Part shown: in pieces, positions 7,673 through 17,113 of the stretch
How the letters are laid out: the number at the start of each line of letters is the position of its first letter
Numbering within the stretch: the first letter of the stretch is position 1
Assembly (NCBI RefSeq): GCF_900142725.1
Contig: NZ_FRBW01000003.1
Location: 186,001 to 250,000, forward strand
Source of the DNA: Roseibium suaedae
GTDB taxonomy: Bacteria > Pseudomonadota > Alphaproteobacteria > Rhizobiales > Stappiaceae
Length of the DNA stretch: 64,000 nucleotides
Reading direction: 5' to 3'
Notes under the pieces: model-generated
The model's database searches: none
Told to the model about the DNA's origin: nothing
The model's input: only the letters and a program-made list of their open reading frames with translations
Made by a program: the position numbers and the translations under genes

Positions 7673-9772
7673 TCAGGCAAGGGATGTCGTGGTCTGGTCT
7701 GCAGAACTCATTTCGGCCAGAACTGTCCGCGCGACCGGATCATTGGGATAGTCTTCCAGGATCTGGCGATAGAGGGCGATGGCCCCGTCCTCATCCCCGG
7801 CAAGACGGCGCTCGAAGGCTGCGCGGCTGCTGTCGGCCAGCTGCAGGGTTGCTTCATCCGGCTCGTATTCGGCCCCTTGTCCATAGGCGCCCAGCAACTC
7901 GTAGACGGTGATGCTGGCGCGCCGGCCCTTGACCCGCACATCGCCGATCGGCCGGACACAGAAACTGTCGCCTGCTTCCTTGTAGACCGAGTGGCTGAGG
8001 CAGATGTTGGTTCCGTAGGTCTTGTTCAGTGCCTCCAGCCGCGAGGCGATGTTCACACCATCTCCAAGCACCGTGTAGCTCATCCGCTCCGACGAGCCGA
8101 TGTTGCCGACAATCACCGCATCGCTATGGATCCCGATCCGGACCCTGAGCGGATTGCCACCAGCGGCCACAACGTCCGCATTCAGTTTCCCGACCGCATG
8201 CTGGATATGCAGGGCCGCCAGACAGGCCCGCCTTGCATGGTCTTCCATGACTGTGGGTGCGCCCCAGAAAGCCATGACACCATCACCGATGAACTTGTCG
8301 ATCGTGCCGGCTTCCCGGTTGACCGATTTGGTCGCGATGTTGAGATAGTCGGAGACCCGCTGGACCAGCTCTTTGGACGGGATTTTCTCTGAAAGGTCGG
8401 AAAACCCTTCAATGTCCGAGAAGAAAATCGTCAGGAAGCGGCTGCTGCCGCCAATCTCCAGCTTCTGCTCCGACTTGAGCAGGTCCCGCACCAGACTGAC
8501 AGGCACAAAGGAGGCGAAGGAGCGGATGGCGGTGTCCAGGGTCTCGACCGCGCTGGACAGCATCTGAATTTCCCGCACCCGTGTCCTGGGCAGGTCGTTC
8601 ACCGTCTCCTGCCGGAGATCCCGGATGTTTTCAACGCTGCTCACCAGCCGTTCCAGCGGCGTCGACAGTTTCCGGGCGAGCATCCAGATGATCAGGATCT
8701 GCAAGGCCGTCGCCCCAAGACCGATCAACAGCATCCGGCGGTTGTTCAGCTTGATTTCCGCATTGAAGTCATCCATCGGAGCGATGACGAAGATCTGCCA
8801 GTCCTTGTGCGCGACGGATTCGATCGGCTTCAGGGAAGCAACATAGTCCCGCCCTTCTTGCTGCACGAAGTAGGATTGTGCGCCCCGGTCCTGGATCTCG
8901 CGTTGGCTGTAGATGATGCCGACCATCTTGTCGGCCCATTCGCTGATGTGGGTCAGTCTCAGCCTGTCGCCGATCTTCTGGGAAACCGTGCGCTCCTGGG
9001 AGTTCGCAATGATGTTTCCATGGGAATCGAGAATGAAGCTGACGGAATTCGGGCTGACCCTGCGCTCTGCCAGATAGCTTGAGAGCCCGTCCAGCGTCAG
9101 ATCGATAGCCACGATGCCGGAAAACTGCTCGTTCCAATAGATCGGCGCGGCGATGGTGAAGCCGACCAGCGACAAGGTGGCGAAGAGGTCCGGGTCTGAA
9201 ATCGTGAGCCTGTCAGCAGCCTTGGTTACCTCGTACCAGAGCCGCTTTCGGGGATCATAGGTGCTGTCGGCCTGCGACCTGCCCGTGACCTGGTTGTCCG
9301 CGTTCAGGAACTCATAGGTCTCATCAAACGCGCCATTACCATCGGGAACGATCCAGCGGTGGGCGAAGGTCGTGCCCTCTGGCAAAGGCGCGTCATGAAT
9401 GCTCTGCCCGGGCAGCATTGTTCTGGCCTGAAGGAAAGTCCCGTCCTGCTCAAGACCGACATAGGCGCTCAGAACATCCGGCGTTCCGCGCGCAACCGTC
9501 GCCAGGAAATCCAGCGAGCTGGTCCCTTCGAAAAGATCCGGCTGAACGCGCCCGGCGCTGGCCATTGTCTCGACGCTGGCGGAAACCTCGCGGAAGAGAT
9601 TTTCAACGCTGTCCGCAGCGTTCGACTGATGCTGCTCCAGCCGCTTGAGCGAGTCGCTGCGGGCAATGGATTCGCTGGAGAGGTAATTAAAAGCGATGAC
9701 GCCAATGAAAACCGGAAGGGTCAGGATCAGAAATAAAGTCAGGATGACCGACTTCAGGCTTGGATTTCGCAT
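7673..9772 (-). CDS. Membrane class III adenylate/guanylate cyclase with extracytoplasmic sensor and HAMP
   Basis: 699 residues. Membrane helix about 9-31, an extracytoplasmic dCache-like sensor about 40-330, second helix about 347-366, HAMP region about 367-420, and cyclase domain about 447-628. Catalytic features are present: metal-binding D453 (FSDIEGFSD) and D497 (GDG), K493 plus T567 (SYTVLGDG) at the purine-specifying positions, and N574/R578. The Lys-Thr pair is typical of class IIIb adenylate cyclases, so cAMP is the likelier product. The last roughly 70 residues look TPR-like (AFERRLAGDEDGAIALYRQI). It is convergent with the transporter operon. The sensor ligand is unknown; nearness to the importer hints at nutrient sensing but does not prove it. 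Confidence 0.88.
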   Translation of the reverse strand: MRNPSLKSVILTLFLILTLPVFIGVIAFNYLSSESIARSDSLKRLEQHQSNAADSVENLFREVSASVETMASAGRVQPDLFEGTSSLDFLATVARGTPDVLSAYVGLEQDGTFLQARTMLPGQSIHDAPLPEGTTFAHRWIVPDGNGAFDETYEFLNADNQVTGRSQADSTYDPRKRLWYEVTKAADRLTISDPDLFATLSLVGFTIAAPIYWNEQFSGIVAIDLTLDGLSSYLAERRVSPNSVSFILDSHGNIIANSQERTVSQKIGDRLRLTHISEWADKMVGIIYSQREIQDRGAQSYFVQQEGRDYVASLKPIESVAHKDWQIFVIAPMDDFNAEIKLNNRRMLLIGLGATALQILIIWMLARKLSTPLERLVSSVENIRDLRQETVNDLPRTRVREIQMLSSAVETLDTAIRSFASFVPVSLVRDLLKSEQKLEIGGSSRFLTIFFSDIEGFSDLSEKIPSKELVQRVSDYLNIATKSVNREAGTIDKFIGDGVMAFWGAPTVMEDHARRACLAALHIQHAVGKLNADVVAAGGNPLRVRIGIHSDAVIVGNIGSSERMSYTVLGDGVNIASRLEALNKTYGTNICLSHSVYKEAGDSFCVRPIGDVRVKGRRASITVYELLGAYGQGAEYEPDEATLQLADSSRAAFERRLAGDEDGAIALYRQILEDYPNDPVARTVLAEMSSADQTTTSLA

Positions 9773-10206
9773 TTCTTGCTGCCGCTTCCATCAATGACCA
9801 ACCCAGAATGCCGATCCGAACCTTCATTCCCCAAGCGATCTTCCGCTTGCCCGCAAGATCCCCCGATCACGCTGCCGGATCAAGCCTTTTCCGCTCTAGC
9901 GCCAGTCCCCGCGATGGAAACTGGCCAAATGGCTCTGCTCCCGCTTGAAGCGCCCTGAAGATTAAGGGTTAAGGATTTGCCGTACCGGACGAACGGCTTG
10001 GATTTCGCCCTCTGTCCGCGGATGACAGTCATGGTTAGGGATCATCCCGGCGAGGCACTATTTGCAAAGACCTGCATCCGAAGGATGCCCCTCCTCACTT
10101 AGAGGCTAGCAGTCTTGGTGGTTTGTATGTTGTATACAAACAGACTGAGTCCTGTTTCCGATCCGGAACGCGCCCCTTGAACCACCCTTCCCTTTACGGA
10201 GATCTG
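9773..10206. other. 434-bp intergenic region between divergent genes
   Basis: Separates the cyclase (leftward) from the flavin reductase-like gene (rightward). It should hold both promoters. The only clear structure is the inverted repeat at 10121-10141, listed separately. Short frames here lack support. Confidence 0.5.
10121..10141. promoter_or_regulatory. Perfect inverted repeat, operator candidate
   Basis: GTTTGTAT-N5-ATACAAAC, 8-bp arms, 66 bp before the ATG of the flavin reductase-like gene. The right part contains a perfect TTGTATACAA palindrome (10130-10139), of the type bound by FadR/FCD-class GntR regulators. No GntR gene of that class is adjacent; hutC at 60493 is the only GntR gene in the window. 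Confidence 0.6.
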
Positions 10207-10869
10207 ATGACCGAGCATACCCATTTCGATTTCTCCGAACTCAACGAGCGGGAGCGCTACAAGATCCTGATCGGGACCGTCATTCCGCGTCCGATTGCCC
10301 TGGTCACGACCGTCGGCAAGGATGGGCGTCCGAATGCGGGACCTTTCAGTTTCTTCAACGTCCTGACCCACGATCCGGCGATTGTGGCCATCGGTGTCGA
10401 GAACTATTCGGACATGCGGTTCAAGGACACGGCGCGCAACATTCGCGATACCGGCGAGTTCACGGTGCACATCTGCGACAATGCGCTTGTCGAGCAGATG
10501 GAGATCTGTGCGATCAAGTTCGGGCCGCAGGTCAATGAGCTGGAAGAAGCAGGTCTTGCGACGGTTCCCGGCCAGATGGTGGCCTCCCCGCGCATTTTGT
10601 CCGCACCGGCCGCCCTTGAGTGCCGCAGCCACTCGACGCTGCAGGTTGGTCCTGCCCGTGAGATCATTCTGGGAGAAGTCGTCGGCGTCTTCGTGCGCAG
10701 CGACGCGGTCAATACGGCCAATTTCCATATCGACCAGCAGATGATGGATGCGGTCGGCCGGATGGGCGGCCACACCTATGCGCGCACCCGTGACCAGTTC
10801 GACATCAAGACCCTGTCGCCACAGGAATGGGCCGACAGAAAGGCCGTGGCGAAGTCCGCAGCCGAGTGA
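10207..10869 (+). CDS. Flavin reductase-like FMN-binding protein
   Basis: 220 residues from ATG 10207 (MTEHTHFDFSEL); the frame extends upstream to 10123, but that extension runs through the operator-like palindrome and is not protein-like. The region VIPRPIALVTTVGKDGRPNA followed by GPFSFFNVLTHDP is the hallmark of the flavin reductase-like split-barrel family that binds FMN. Members include HpaC/FlaRed-type reductases and uncharacterised flavoproteins that resemble short-chain monooxygenase partners. It stands alone, with no monooxygenase beside it. It is probably controlled through the palindrome 66 bp upstream. The fold call is firm; substrate and partner are unknown. Confidence 0.8.
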   Translation: MTEHTHFDFSELNERERYKILIGTVIPRPIALVTTVGKDGRPNAGPFSFFNVLTHDPAIVAIGVENYSDMRFKDTARNIRDTGEFTVHICDNALVEQMEICAIKFGPQVNELEEAGLATVPGQMVASPRILSAPAALECRSHSTLQVGPAREIILGEVVGVFVRSDAVNTANFHIDQQMMDAVGRMGGHTYARTRDQFDIKTLSPQEWADRKAVAKSAAE

Positions 10870-10975
10870 GTGGATAGGCCCGGACGTTACTCACAAGGAA
10901 CCATGGCTTCAACAAAGCGGACGGCACGCAGCTGTGCGTTCCGCGAGGTTGATGACAAAGGGCCCCTTTTCTATT

Positions 10976-11052
10976 CGTCATGGCCGGGCTTGACCCGGCC
11001 ATCTGCAAGCATTGACTTGTTTAGATCCTCGGCTCAAGGCCGAGGATGACGG
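10976..11052. repeat. Pair of REP-like palindromic elements
   Basis: Two hairpins in opposite orientation. The first, at 10980-11002, has arms ATGGCCGGG/CCCGGCCAT around a CTTGA loop and is preceded by CGTC. The second, at 11025-11046, has ATCCTCGGCCT-like arms around CTCAA and is followed by GACGG. The same architecture (5-nt loop, GTCAT outer flank) recurs near 50.2-50.6 kb and 62.1-62.4 kb. It lies in the 267-bp gap between two convergent genes. Confidence 0.75.
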
Positions 11053-11136
11053 TGGAGAGGTGGCATGACAACTTTTTCAGCAGTCTGACGGAAGGCACGC
11101 CGCCGCGCCTTCCGCAATCAGGATCATCCGAAGGCC

Positions 11137-12267
11137 TCAGGTCAGGGTCAGGAACAGACCGGCAGCCAGTTTGGCGCGTTCAGTGAGACTATCGATCTCG
11201 ATATGTTCGTTGAGCGTGTGCAGCCCCGCGCCGCGCACACCGATGGAATCAATGGTGGGAATGCCCATGGCGCCGGTGAAGTTGCCATCCGAGCCGCCGC
11301 CCGCGCTGGCATGGGTCAGGTCGAAGCCGATCTCTTTCGCAAGCGACCTTGTGATCTCGTAAAGCGCAAGAGTGCCGGCATCTGCCTCCCAGACCGGACG
11401 GGTCACGCCCCGGGTCACTTCCACGATCACGTCACCTGAGGCATCGCTCAGGTCCAGCATGCGCTTGACGCCCTCGTCGAGATCCTCCTGCCGCTTGGCC
11501 ATGGAGAGGACTTCGGCAGCACAGGAAGATGAAACGCAATTGACCCACTGGCCGGCGTGAATGACCCCGACGCTAAAGGTGCAGTCCTCGCCGGTCATGG
11601 CTTCGATTTCCAGCACCTTGCGGGCCATGGCCGCAATTGCCGACCGGCCATCCTTCAGCGCCCAGCCGGCATGGCTCGGGCGGCCCACGGTCTTGAGATT
11701 GAACCGGGCGATCGCATAGCGGCCCGTGACACAGCCGCCGTCAGGCCGGGCCGGTTCCGGCACCATCACATATTTGTTCCGCGCGGCCTCGTTCTCGATC
11801 AGGTCGCGGGTAGAGGGCGTGCCGACCTCTTCATCCGGGGTGAACAGAACCGTGACCGGCAGCGGGGTTTCGAGACCGGCAGCCAGGATCTGGCGCAGGG
11901 CTTCGACGCTGACGTAGTTGCCGCCCTTCATGTCCTGAATGCCCGGACCATAGGCCTTGTTGCCGTCCACCCGGAACGGCAGGCCCTGCAAGGTGCCGAC
12001 CGGATGCACCGTATCCATGTGACCGCTGAGGAGAATGCCGGGCGTGCCCTTGTTCTTGTGCGGCAGTCGGGCCCGCAGCGAACCACCAAAGCCCATGCGG
12101 CCCGGAATGCGTTCAATCTCGGCTCCAAGCGCAGCCAACTCATAGGCGGCCAGATCCATCATCCGGTTGACGGCTGCGGCATCGAAGGTGGGGCTTTCGC
12201 ATTCGACCCAGGTGCGAAGGCCCGGCAGCATCTGGCCGGCATCAAAAGGCAATTCCTTGAAATTCAT
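11137..12267 (-). CDS. M20 family metallopeptidase (carboxypeptidase G2 / glutamate carboxypeptidase type)
   Basis: 376 residues. Dizinc site residues of the M20 family are visible: H83/D85 in GHMDTVHP, D112 in GIQDMKGGNY, catalytic E146 and metal ligand E147 in PDEEVGT, and a late His in GLHTLNEH. These enzymes hydrolyse C-terminal or N-acyl amide bonds in the cytoplasm. It is the last gene of a leftward cluster with a second M20 enzyme 41 bp upstream, an oligopeptide importer and an M81 hydrolase. It probably trims what the importer brings in. The exact substrate cannot be read from sequence. Confidence 0.85.
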   Translation of the reverse strand: MNFKELPFDAGQMLPGLRTWVECESPTFDAAAVNRMMDLAAYELAALGAEIERIPGRMGFGGSLRARLPHKNKGTPGILLSGHMDTVHPVGTLQGLPFRVDGNKAYGPGIQDMKGGNYVSVEALRQILAAGLETPLPVTVLFTPDEEVGTPSTRDLIENEAARNKYVMVPEPARPDGGCVTGRYAIARFNLKTVGRPSHAGWALKDGRSAIAAMARKVLEIEAMTGEDCTFSVGVIHAGQWVNCVSSSCAAEVLSMAKRQEDLDEGVKRMLDLSDASGDVIVEVTRGVTRPVWEADAGTLALYEITRSLAKEIGFDLTHASAGGGSDGNFTGAMGIPTIDSIGVRGAGLHTLNEHIEIDSLTERAKLAAGLFLTLT

Positions 12268-12308
12268 CGTCTTGTCCTGATTTTTAAGTCAAAGGAGCCG
12301 CAGAATTC

Positions 12309-13469
12309 TCAGACTGCGAGCCGGCGCTCGATGATGCGGGCATAGATGCTGGCACCGACCGGGAGGATGGCGTCGTCCAGAACAAAGCCCGGATTGTGAA
12401 CCGGAATGCCGCCCGCATGGCCAACGGTGCAATAAGCACCGGGAACCACATTGAGCATGTCGGCGAAATCCTCGCTGGCCGGAACCAGAGCGGACTGATC
12501 GGAAACATTCTCCACGCCGACAATATCGGCCGCCGCTTCCAGATAGGCCTCGGACAGAGCCGGATCATTGCGCAGCACTGAGAAGGTCGGGCGCAGGTCC
12601 GGCGTGACCTCAACTCCGTAGCTGATGGCAAAGCCCGCGCAGATTTCCCGGATACGGGTGTAGATCAGCTCCTTCACCCCATCATCGAAATAGCGGATCG
12701 TGCCGGAAAGAACGGCCTTTTCCGGAATGACATTATAGGCGCTGCCCGAATGGATCTGGGTGACAGAGAGGACCGCTGGCTGGATCGGCTCCACGTTGCG
12801 GCTGACGATGGACTGAAGGCTCTGCACAAGGCTCGCCGCGATCAGGACCGCATCCTTGGAATGCTGGGGCGCTGCCCCGTGGCTGCCACGGCCTTCGATG
12901 GCAATATCAAAGGAGGTTGCCCCAGCCATTGCAACACCGGGCCTCAGGCCAACCTTGTTGGGCGCCGCCAACGGGTTGTTGTGCATGCCATAGATTTCAT
13001 CGCAGGGAAATTTCTCGAACAGGCCATCGGCCAGCATGGAACAGGCGCCGCCCAGACCTTCTTCGGCCGGCTGGAAGATGAACACCACCTTGCCCTTGAA
13101 GTTCCGGGTCTCGCTCAGATAGCGCGCGGCACCCAGCAGCATGGTCGTGTGGCCGTCATGGCCGCAGCCATGGAACTTGCCCGGCGTCTTGGAGCTGAAT
13201 GGCAGGTTGGTCTGCTCATCCATGGGCAGTGCATCCATGTCTGCGCGCAGGCCAATGGTCTTGCCGCTGCCGCCTGAACCTTCCAGCACGCCGACGACAC
13301 CGGTCTTGCCAAGCCCGCGATGGACCTCGACACCCCATTCGGCGAGCCGCTTTGCGACGATCTCGGACGTGCGCACTTCCTCGAACCCGATTTCCGGATG
13401 GGCATGGAAGTCATGACGCAAGGCAATCAGGTCATCTGCGAAGGCGGCAATTTTCGGAAGGACGGACAT
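12309..13469 (-). CDS. M20 family amidohydrolase (hippurate hydrolase / N-acyl amino acid amidohydrolase type)
   Basis: 386 residues. Family signatures: RADMDALPM near 75-83, metal-binding C102/H104 in GCGHDGHTTM, E136/E137 in QPAEEGLGG, and H163 in GMHN. The Cys ligand places it in the peptidase-like aminoacylase/AbgB/hippurate hydrolase subfamily rather than with the other M20 gene downstream. It would release free amino acids from N-acyl or N-aroyl conjugates. It sits between the transporter ATPase gene and the second M20 gene, on the same strand with short gaps, so it is probably part of the same transcript. Confidence 0.87.
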   Translation of the reverse strand: MSVLPKIAAFADDLIALRHDFHAHPEIGFEEVRTSEIVAKRLAEWGVEVHRGLGKTGVVGVLEGSGGSGKTIGLRADMDALPMDEQTNLPFSSKTPGKFHGCGHDGHTTMLLGAARYLSETRNFKGKVVFIFQPAEEGLGGACSMLADGLFEKFPCDEIYGMHNNPLAAPNKVGLRPGVAMAGATSFDIAIEGRGSHGAAPQHSKDAVLIAASLVQSLQSIVSRNVEPIQPAVLSVTQIHSGSAYNVIPEKAVLSGTIRYFDDGVKELIYTRIREICAGFAISYGVEVTPDLRPTFSVLRNDPALSEAYLEAAADIVGVENVSDQSALVPASEDFADMLNVVPGAYCTVGHAGGIPVHNPGFVLDDAILPVGASIYARIIERRLAV

Positions 13470-13526
13470 GGAAGCTTTCCTTTGAGGAAACAGGAATGAA
13501 AGAGGAAGGGCCTGAGGGAAACTCCC

Positions 13527-15194
13527 TCAGGCGGAGGCGGCCTTGAGCTCGCGGAAATTGGCAAAGTCCCAATCGCGGCCGGGAGCCGCATCGATCAAGG
13601 CCTTGGTATAGGGATGCTTGGGGTTGCCCAGAACATTGGCCGCAGTGTCATGTTCGACGATCCGGCCCTTCTGCATGACCACCACCTCGTCACAGATCTG
13701 GGCCGCAACCCGCAAATCGTGAGTGATGAAGAGGATCGCGATCCCGAGCTTCTGCTGCAATTCGTCCAGCAGCTTGAGCACCTGATCCTGCACCGAGACA
13801 TCGAGAGCAGACACAGCCTCATCGGCCACCAGCACGTCCGGTTCCATGGCAATGGCACGGGCGATCGCAATGCGCTGGCGCTGGCCGCCGGAAAACTGGT
13901 GCGGATAGCGGTCGATGGCATCGGCCGGAAGCCCGACAAGCGCCAGAAGCTCCCGCGCCTTGGCCATGGCCACCTGCTTGTCCTGCCCGCAATTGAGCGG
14001 TCCCTCGACAAGGCTGCGCCCCACTGTCCAGCGCGGATTGAGCGAGCGGAACGGATCCTGAAACACGATCTGGATGTGACGGCGGTGCGGGCGCAGCGCT
14101 GCCCGGCCGAGGGTGGCAATCTCGAGATCGCCCACCTTGACCGATCCTTCTGTCGGATCGATCAGCCGCATGATGCAGCGGGCAACGGTGGATTTCCCTG
14201 ACCCGCTTTCTCCCACAATGCCAAGGGTCCGGCCACGGGGGATCTCGAAACTGACGTCCCGGGCCGCATTGGTCGGCTCCCGGTTTACCAGCCATCCGGA
14301 GGCGCCATAGACCTTGCGCAGCCCCTGGACGGTCAGGGCCGAGGCCGCTGCTGCCGTTTCCCGGGCCGGGCGCGGCGTCAGGCTGGGCACGGCCTGAAGC
14401 AGCTTGCGGGTATAGTCCATCTGCGGATGGCGCAGCAGGGTTTCGACCGGTGCCTGTTCCACCAGCTCGCCATGCTTCATCACCTGCACCGTGTCGGCAA
14501 TTTCAGCGACAACCCCCATGTCATGGGTGATGAACAGAACGGCTGTTCCGTGCTTGGCCTGAAGCTCTGAAATCAGACTCAGGATCTGCCGCTGGGTGGT
14601 CACATCCAGCGCGGTGGTCGGTTCGTCGGCGATCAGAAGCTGCGGCTCCAGGATCAGCGCCATGGCAATCATGATGCGCTGGCGCTGGCCACCGGACAGT
14701 TGATGCGGATAGGACCGGTAGATGCGTTCGACATCGGGCAGATGCACCTGCTCCATGATGTCGAGAACCTTCTTCTGCCGGTCCTTCTGGGACAGCCGGG
14801 TGTGGGTGTTGATCACCTCCTCGATCTGCTGCCCGACACGCATGACCGGATTGAGCGCAGTCATCGGCTCCTGAAACACCATAGAGAGATGCCGTGCGCG
14901 CATGTCCCGCATTTGCCGGGAAGACAGATCAAGCAGGTTTCGGTCCTGCAGCAGGATCCGGCCTCCGGTCACTTCCAGGGCTGACTTGGGCAAGAGCCCC
15001 ATGGCCGCAAGCGACGTGACGGATTTGCCCGAACCGCTTTCCCCGACAAGGCAGAGGGTTTCCCCTGCCCTGATCTGGAACGAAATGCCGTTGAGGACGG
15101 GCTTTGCCGCCGGATTGCCGGTCAGACCGACGGTCAGGTTTTCAATGGAGAGAACGGGCGGCACGCCGTCGAAGGATTTTGTGCTGAACTTCAT
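13527..15194 (-). CDS. Duplicated ABC ATPase for dipeptide/oligopeptide import (DppD-DppF fusion)
   Basis: 555 residues with two complete ATPase cassettes. The first has Walker A GESGSGKS at 51-58 and signature LSGGQRQR near 167. The second has another GESGSGKS near 330 and FSGGQRQR near 443. Each has a Walker [12 protein letters not shown] or [11 protein letters not shown]. Both halves carry the oligopeptide-binding C-terminal extension pattern ([20 protein letters not shown]). This layout is that of GsiA/YejF-type proteins, which power peptide or glutathione importers. The ATG lies 3 bp from the end of the upstream permease gene, so it is cotranscribed with it. Confidence 0.9.
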   Translation of the reverse strand: MKFSTKSFDGVPPVLSIENLTVGLTGNPAAKPVLNGISFQIRAGETLCLVGESGSGKSVTSLAAMGLLPKSALEVTGGRILLQDRNLLDLSSRQMRDMRARHLSMVFQEPMTALNPVMRVGQQIEEVINTHTRLSQKDRQKKVLDIMEQVHLPDVERIYRSYPHQLSGGQRQRIMIAMALILEPQLLIADEPTTALDVTTQRQILSLISELQAKHGTAVLFITHDMGVVAEIADTVQVMKHGELVEQAPVETLLRHPQMDYTRKLLQAVPSLTPRPARETAAAASALTVQGLRKVYGASGWLVNREPTNAARDVSFEIPRGRTLGIVGESGSGKSTVARCIMRLIDPTEGSVKVGDLEIATLGRAALRPHRRHIQIVFQDPFRSLNPRWTVGRSLVEGPLNCGQDKQVAMAKARELLALVGLPADAIDRYPHQFSGGQRQRIAIARAIAMEPDVLVADEAVSALDVSVQDQVLKLLDELQQKLGIAILFITHDLRVAAQICDEVVVMQKGRIVEHDTAANVLGNPKHPYTKALIDAAPGRDWDFANFRELKAASA

Positions 15195-15197
15195 GGG

Positions 15198-16082
15198 TCA
15201 GGCCTCCCGCTTCTTGAGCCGCGGATCGAGCAGATCTCGGGCGGTGTCGCCAAGGAGATTGATCGACAGGATGCAGAGAGACAGCATCAGGCCCGGCCAG
15301 AAGATCAGCATGGGCTTGATCTGGAAGTAGAGCCGGCCCTCGGCCATGATGTTGCCCCAGGTCGGGATTTCCGTGCTGACGCCGGCTCCCAGGAAGGACA
15401 GGATCGCTTCCACCAGGATGGCCGAGGCGCAGATATAGGTCCCCTGCACGGTCAGGGGCGCCAGCGTATTCGGCATCAGGTGCTGCCAGAGGATCTTCGG
15501 CATGGAGGACCCGAGCGCGATGGCCGCTTCCACATAGGGCTCTTCGCGAGAGGTCAGCACGACGGAGCGCACGAGGCGCACCACCCGCGGAATTTCCGGA
15601 ATGGTGATGGCACAGATCACGGACCAGAGGCTCGGCCCGTTGAGCGCGACCAGGGCGATGGCCAGCAGGATCGAGGGAATGGCCATCAGGCTGTCCATGA
15701 TCCGCATGATCACCGCATCTGCAGAGCGGAAGAACCCGGAGACAAGGCCGATCACCAGGCCAAGACCCACGCTGACGATTGCAGCGCCAACACCGATGAA
15801 GAGCGAGACGCGACCGCCCATGACCACTCGGGAAAAGAGATCGCGGCCAAAGGCATCTGTGCCCAGCGGAAAGGCATCGCTTGGCCCCTTCAGGCGATTG
15901 AGCGCATCGATCGCGAGCGGATCATGAGGGATGTAGAGCGGCGCGAAGAGCGAGGCGAGAACGATGATCAAAAGCACGACGGCGGCAATCATCGGACCTA
16001 CACCCAGACGCATGCGTTTGGGCAGGGACAGCAGGCGCAGAACCGGCTGGAGATGGGAAACGGCTTGAGAAGGAGCTGTCAT
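15198..16082 (-). CDS. Peptide ABC transporter permease, DppC type
   Basis: 294 residues. The N-terminal cytoplasmic stretch and first helix (GPMIAAVVLLIIVLASLFAPLYIPHDP) are typical of DppC/OppC. The conserved pattern LGTDAFGRDLFSRVVMGGRVSL and the EAA loop (REEPYVEAAIALGSSMPKILWQHLMPN) are present, with about six membrane helices. The start overlaps the stop of the DppB-type gene, so it is translationally coupled. It pairs with that permease to form the membrane channel of the importer. Confidence 0.9.
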   Translation of the reverse strand: MTAPSQAVSHLQPVLRLLSLPKRMRLGVGPMIAAVVLLIIVLASLFAPLYIPHDPLAIDALNRLKGPSDAFPLGTDAFGRDLFSRVVMGGRVSLFIGVGAAIVSVGLGLVIGLVSGFFRSADAVIMRIMDSLMAIPSILLAIALVALNGPSLWSVICAITIPEIPRVVRLVRSVVLTSREEPYVEAAIALGSSMPKILWQHLMPNTLAPLTVQGTYICASAILVEAILSFLGAGVSTEIPTWGNIMAEGRLYFQIKPMLIFWPGLMLSLCILSINLLGDTARDLLDPRLKKREA

Positions 16083-17023
16083 CAGTACCGGATCCTCGGG
16101 TCAATCAGGCTGTAGGACACGTCGATCAGAAGATTGATGAAGACGTAGAGAGCACTGGTCAGAAGGATCATCGCCTGGATCACCGGATAGTCGCGGGCCA
16201 GGATCGCATCCACGGTCAGGCGGCCGATGCCGGGAATGTTGAAGACACTCTCGGTTACTACGACACCGGAAATCAGCAACGCGAAGCCGGTGCCGATGAT
16301 GGTCAGGATCGGCACGGCGGCATTCTGGAGCGCATGGCGGAACAGGACCACCGTTTCACTGACACCCTTGGCACGTGCGGTGCGGACGAAATCCTCCCCG
16401 AGCACTTCCAGCATGCTGGCGCGGGTCATGCGGGCAATCAGCGCGACATAGATCGTGGCGAGGGTCAGACAGGGCAGGATCGCCTTGGACAGGAACTTGC
16501 CGAAATCCTGCGAGGGAGCTGTGTAACCCTGCACCGGCAGCCATCTGAGTTCGATGGAGAAGACCTGGATGAAGATATAGCCGATGACAAAGACCGGCAC
16601 GGAGAAGCCGAGAACCGAAAAGCTCATCACCGCGTAGTCGGCCCAGGTCCGGTGCCGCCAGGCTGCCAGAACGCCCATGGGCACAGCCAGAACCACGGAC
16701 AGGATGATGGTCATGATGGCGATGTTGATGGTCGGCCAGATCCGGTCTGCAATCATGCTGGACACGGACGTGTTGGAAATCAGGGAAATGCCGAGGTCAC
16801 CCTGGAACAGGTGTCCGACCCAGGTGGCAAACTGCACCGGCAGCGGATCATTCAGGCCAAGGGAGGTGCGGATTTTTTCAAGCTGCGCAGGCGTTGCCGC
16901 ATCACCGGCGATGATGGCCGCCGGGTCGCCGGGGGTCAGCCGCAACAGGAGAAAGACGAAGACCGCAACAATCGTGATCACCGGTATTACGGCCAGAACA
17001 CGTCGGAAAATATAGCCAATCAT
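16082..17023 (-). CDS. Peptide ABC transporter permease, DppB type
   Basis: 313 residues. First helix FRRVLAVIPVITIVAVFVFLLLR, then the DppB hallmark LTPGDPAAI and the motif IRTSLGLNDPLPVQFATW. The EAA loop is VRTARAKGVSETVVLFRHALQNA. The C-terminus, ending SLIDPRIRY, is characteristic of DppB/GsiC permeases. Its stop overlaps the start of the DppC-type gene. It is separated from the binding-protein gene by 90 bp that contain a strong hairpin (17066-17096). Confidence 0.9.
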   Translation of the reverse strand: MIGYIFRRVLAVIPVITIVAVFVFLLLRLTPGDPAAIIAGDAATPAQLEKIRTSLGLNDPLPVQFATWVGHLFQGDLGISLISNTSVSSMIADRIWPTINIAIMTIILSVVLAVPMGVLAAWRHRTWADYAVMSFSVLGFSVPVFVIGYIFIQVFSIELRWLPVQGYTAPSQDFGKFLSKAILPCLTLATIYVALIARMTRASMLEVLGEDFVRTARAKGVSETVVLFRHALQNAAVPILTIIGTGFALLISGVVVTESVFNIPGIGRLTVDAILARDYPVIQAMILLTSALYVFINLLIDVSYSLIDPRIRY

Positions 17024-17065
17024 CGGCGTTCAAGGTCCTTTCAGGATCTTGAGGTCGGAGGATCA

Positions 17066-17096
17066 GGCGGGCCGGAGACAAAGCCCCGGTCCGCCC
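17066..17096 (-). terminator. GC-rich intercistronic hairpin after the peptide-binding-protein gene
   Basis: Arms GGCGG-GCCGG (17066-17075) and CCGG-TCCGCC (17086-17096) pair around a short loop, with no run of T following on the minus strand. It lies between the binding-protein stop and the permease start. Such hairpins usually stabilise the upstream mRNA or partly terminate, giving more binding protein than permease. That role is inferred. Confidence 0.55.
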
Positions 17097-17113
17097 GGCT
17101 GAACTGCGGCGTG

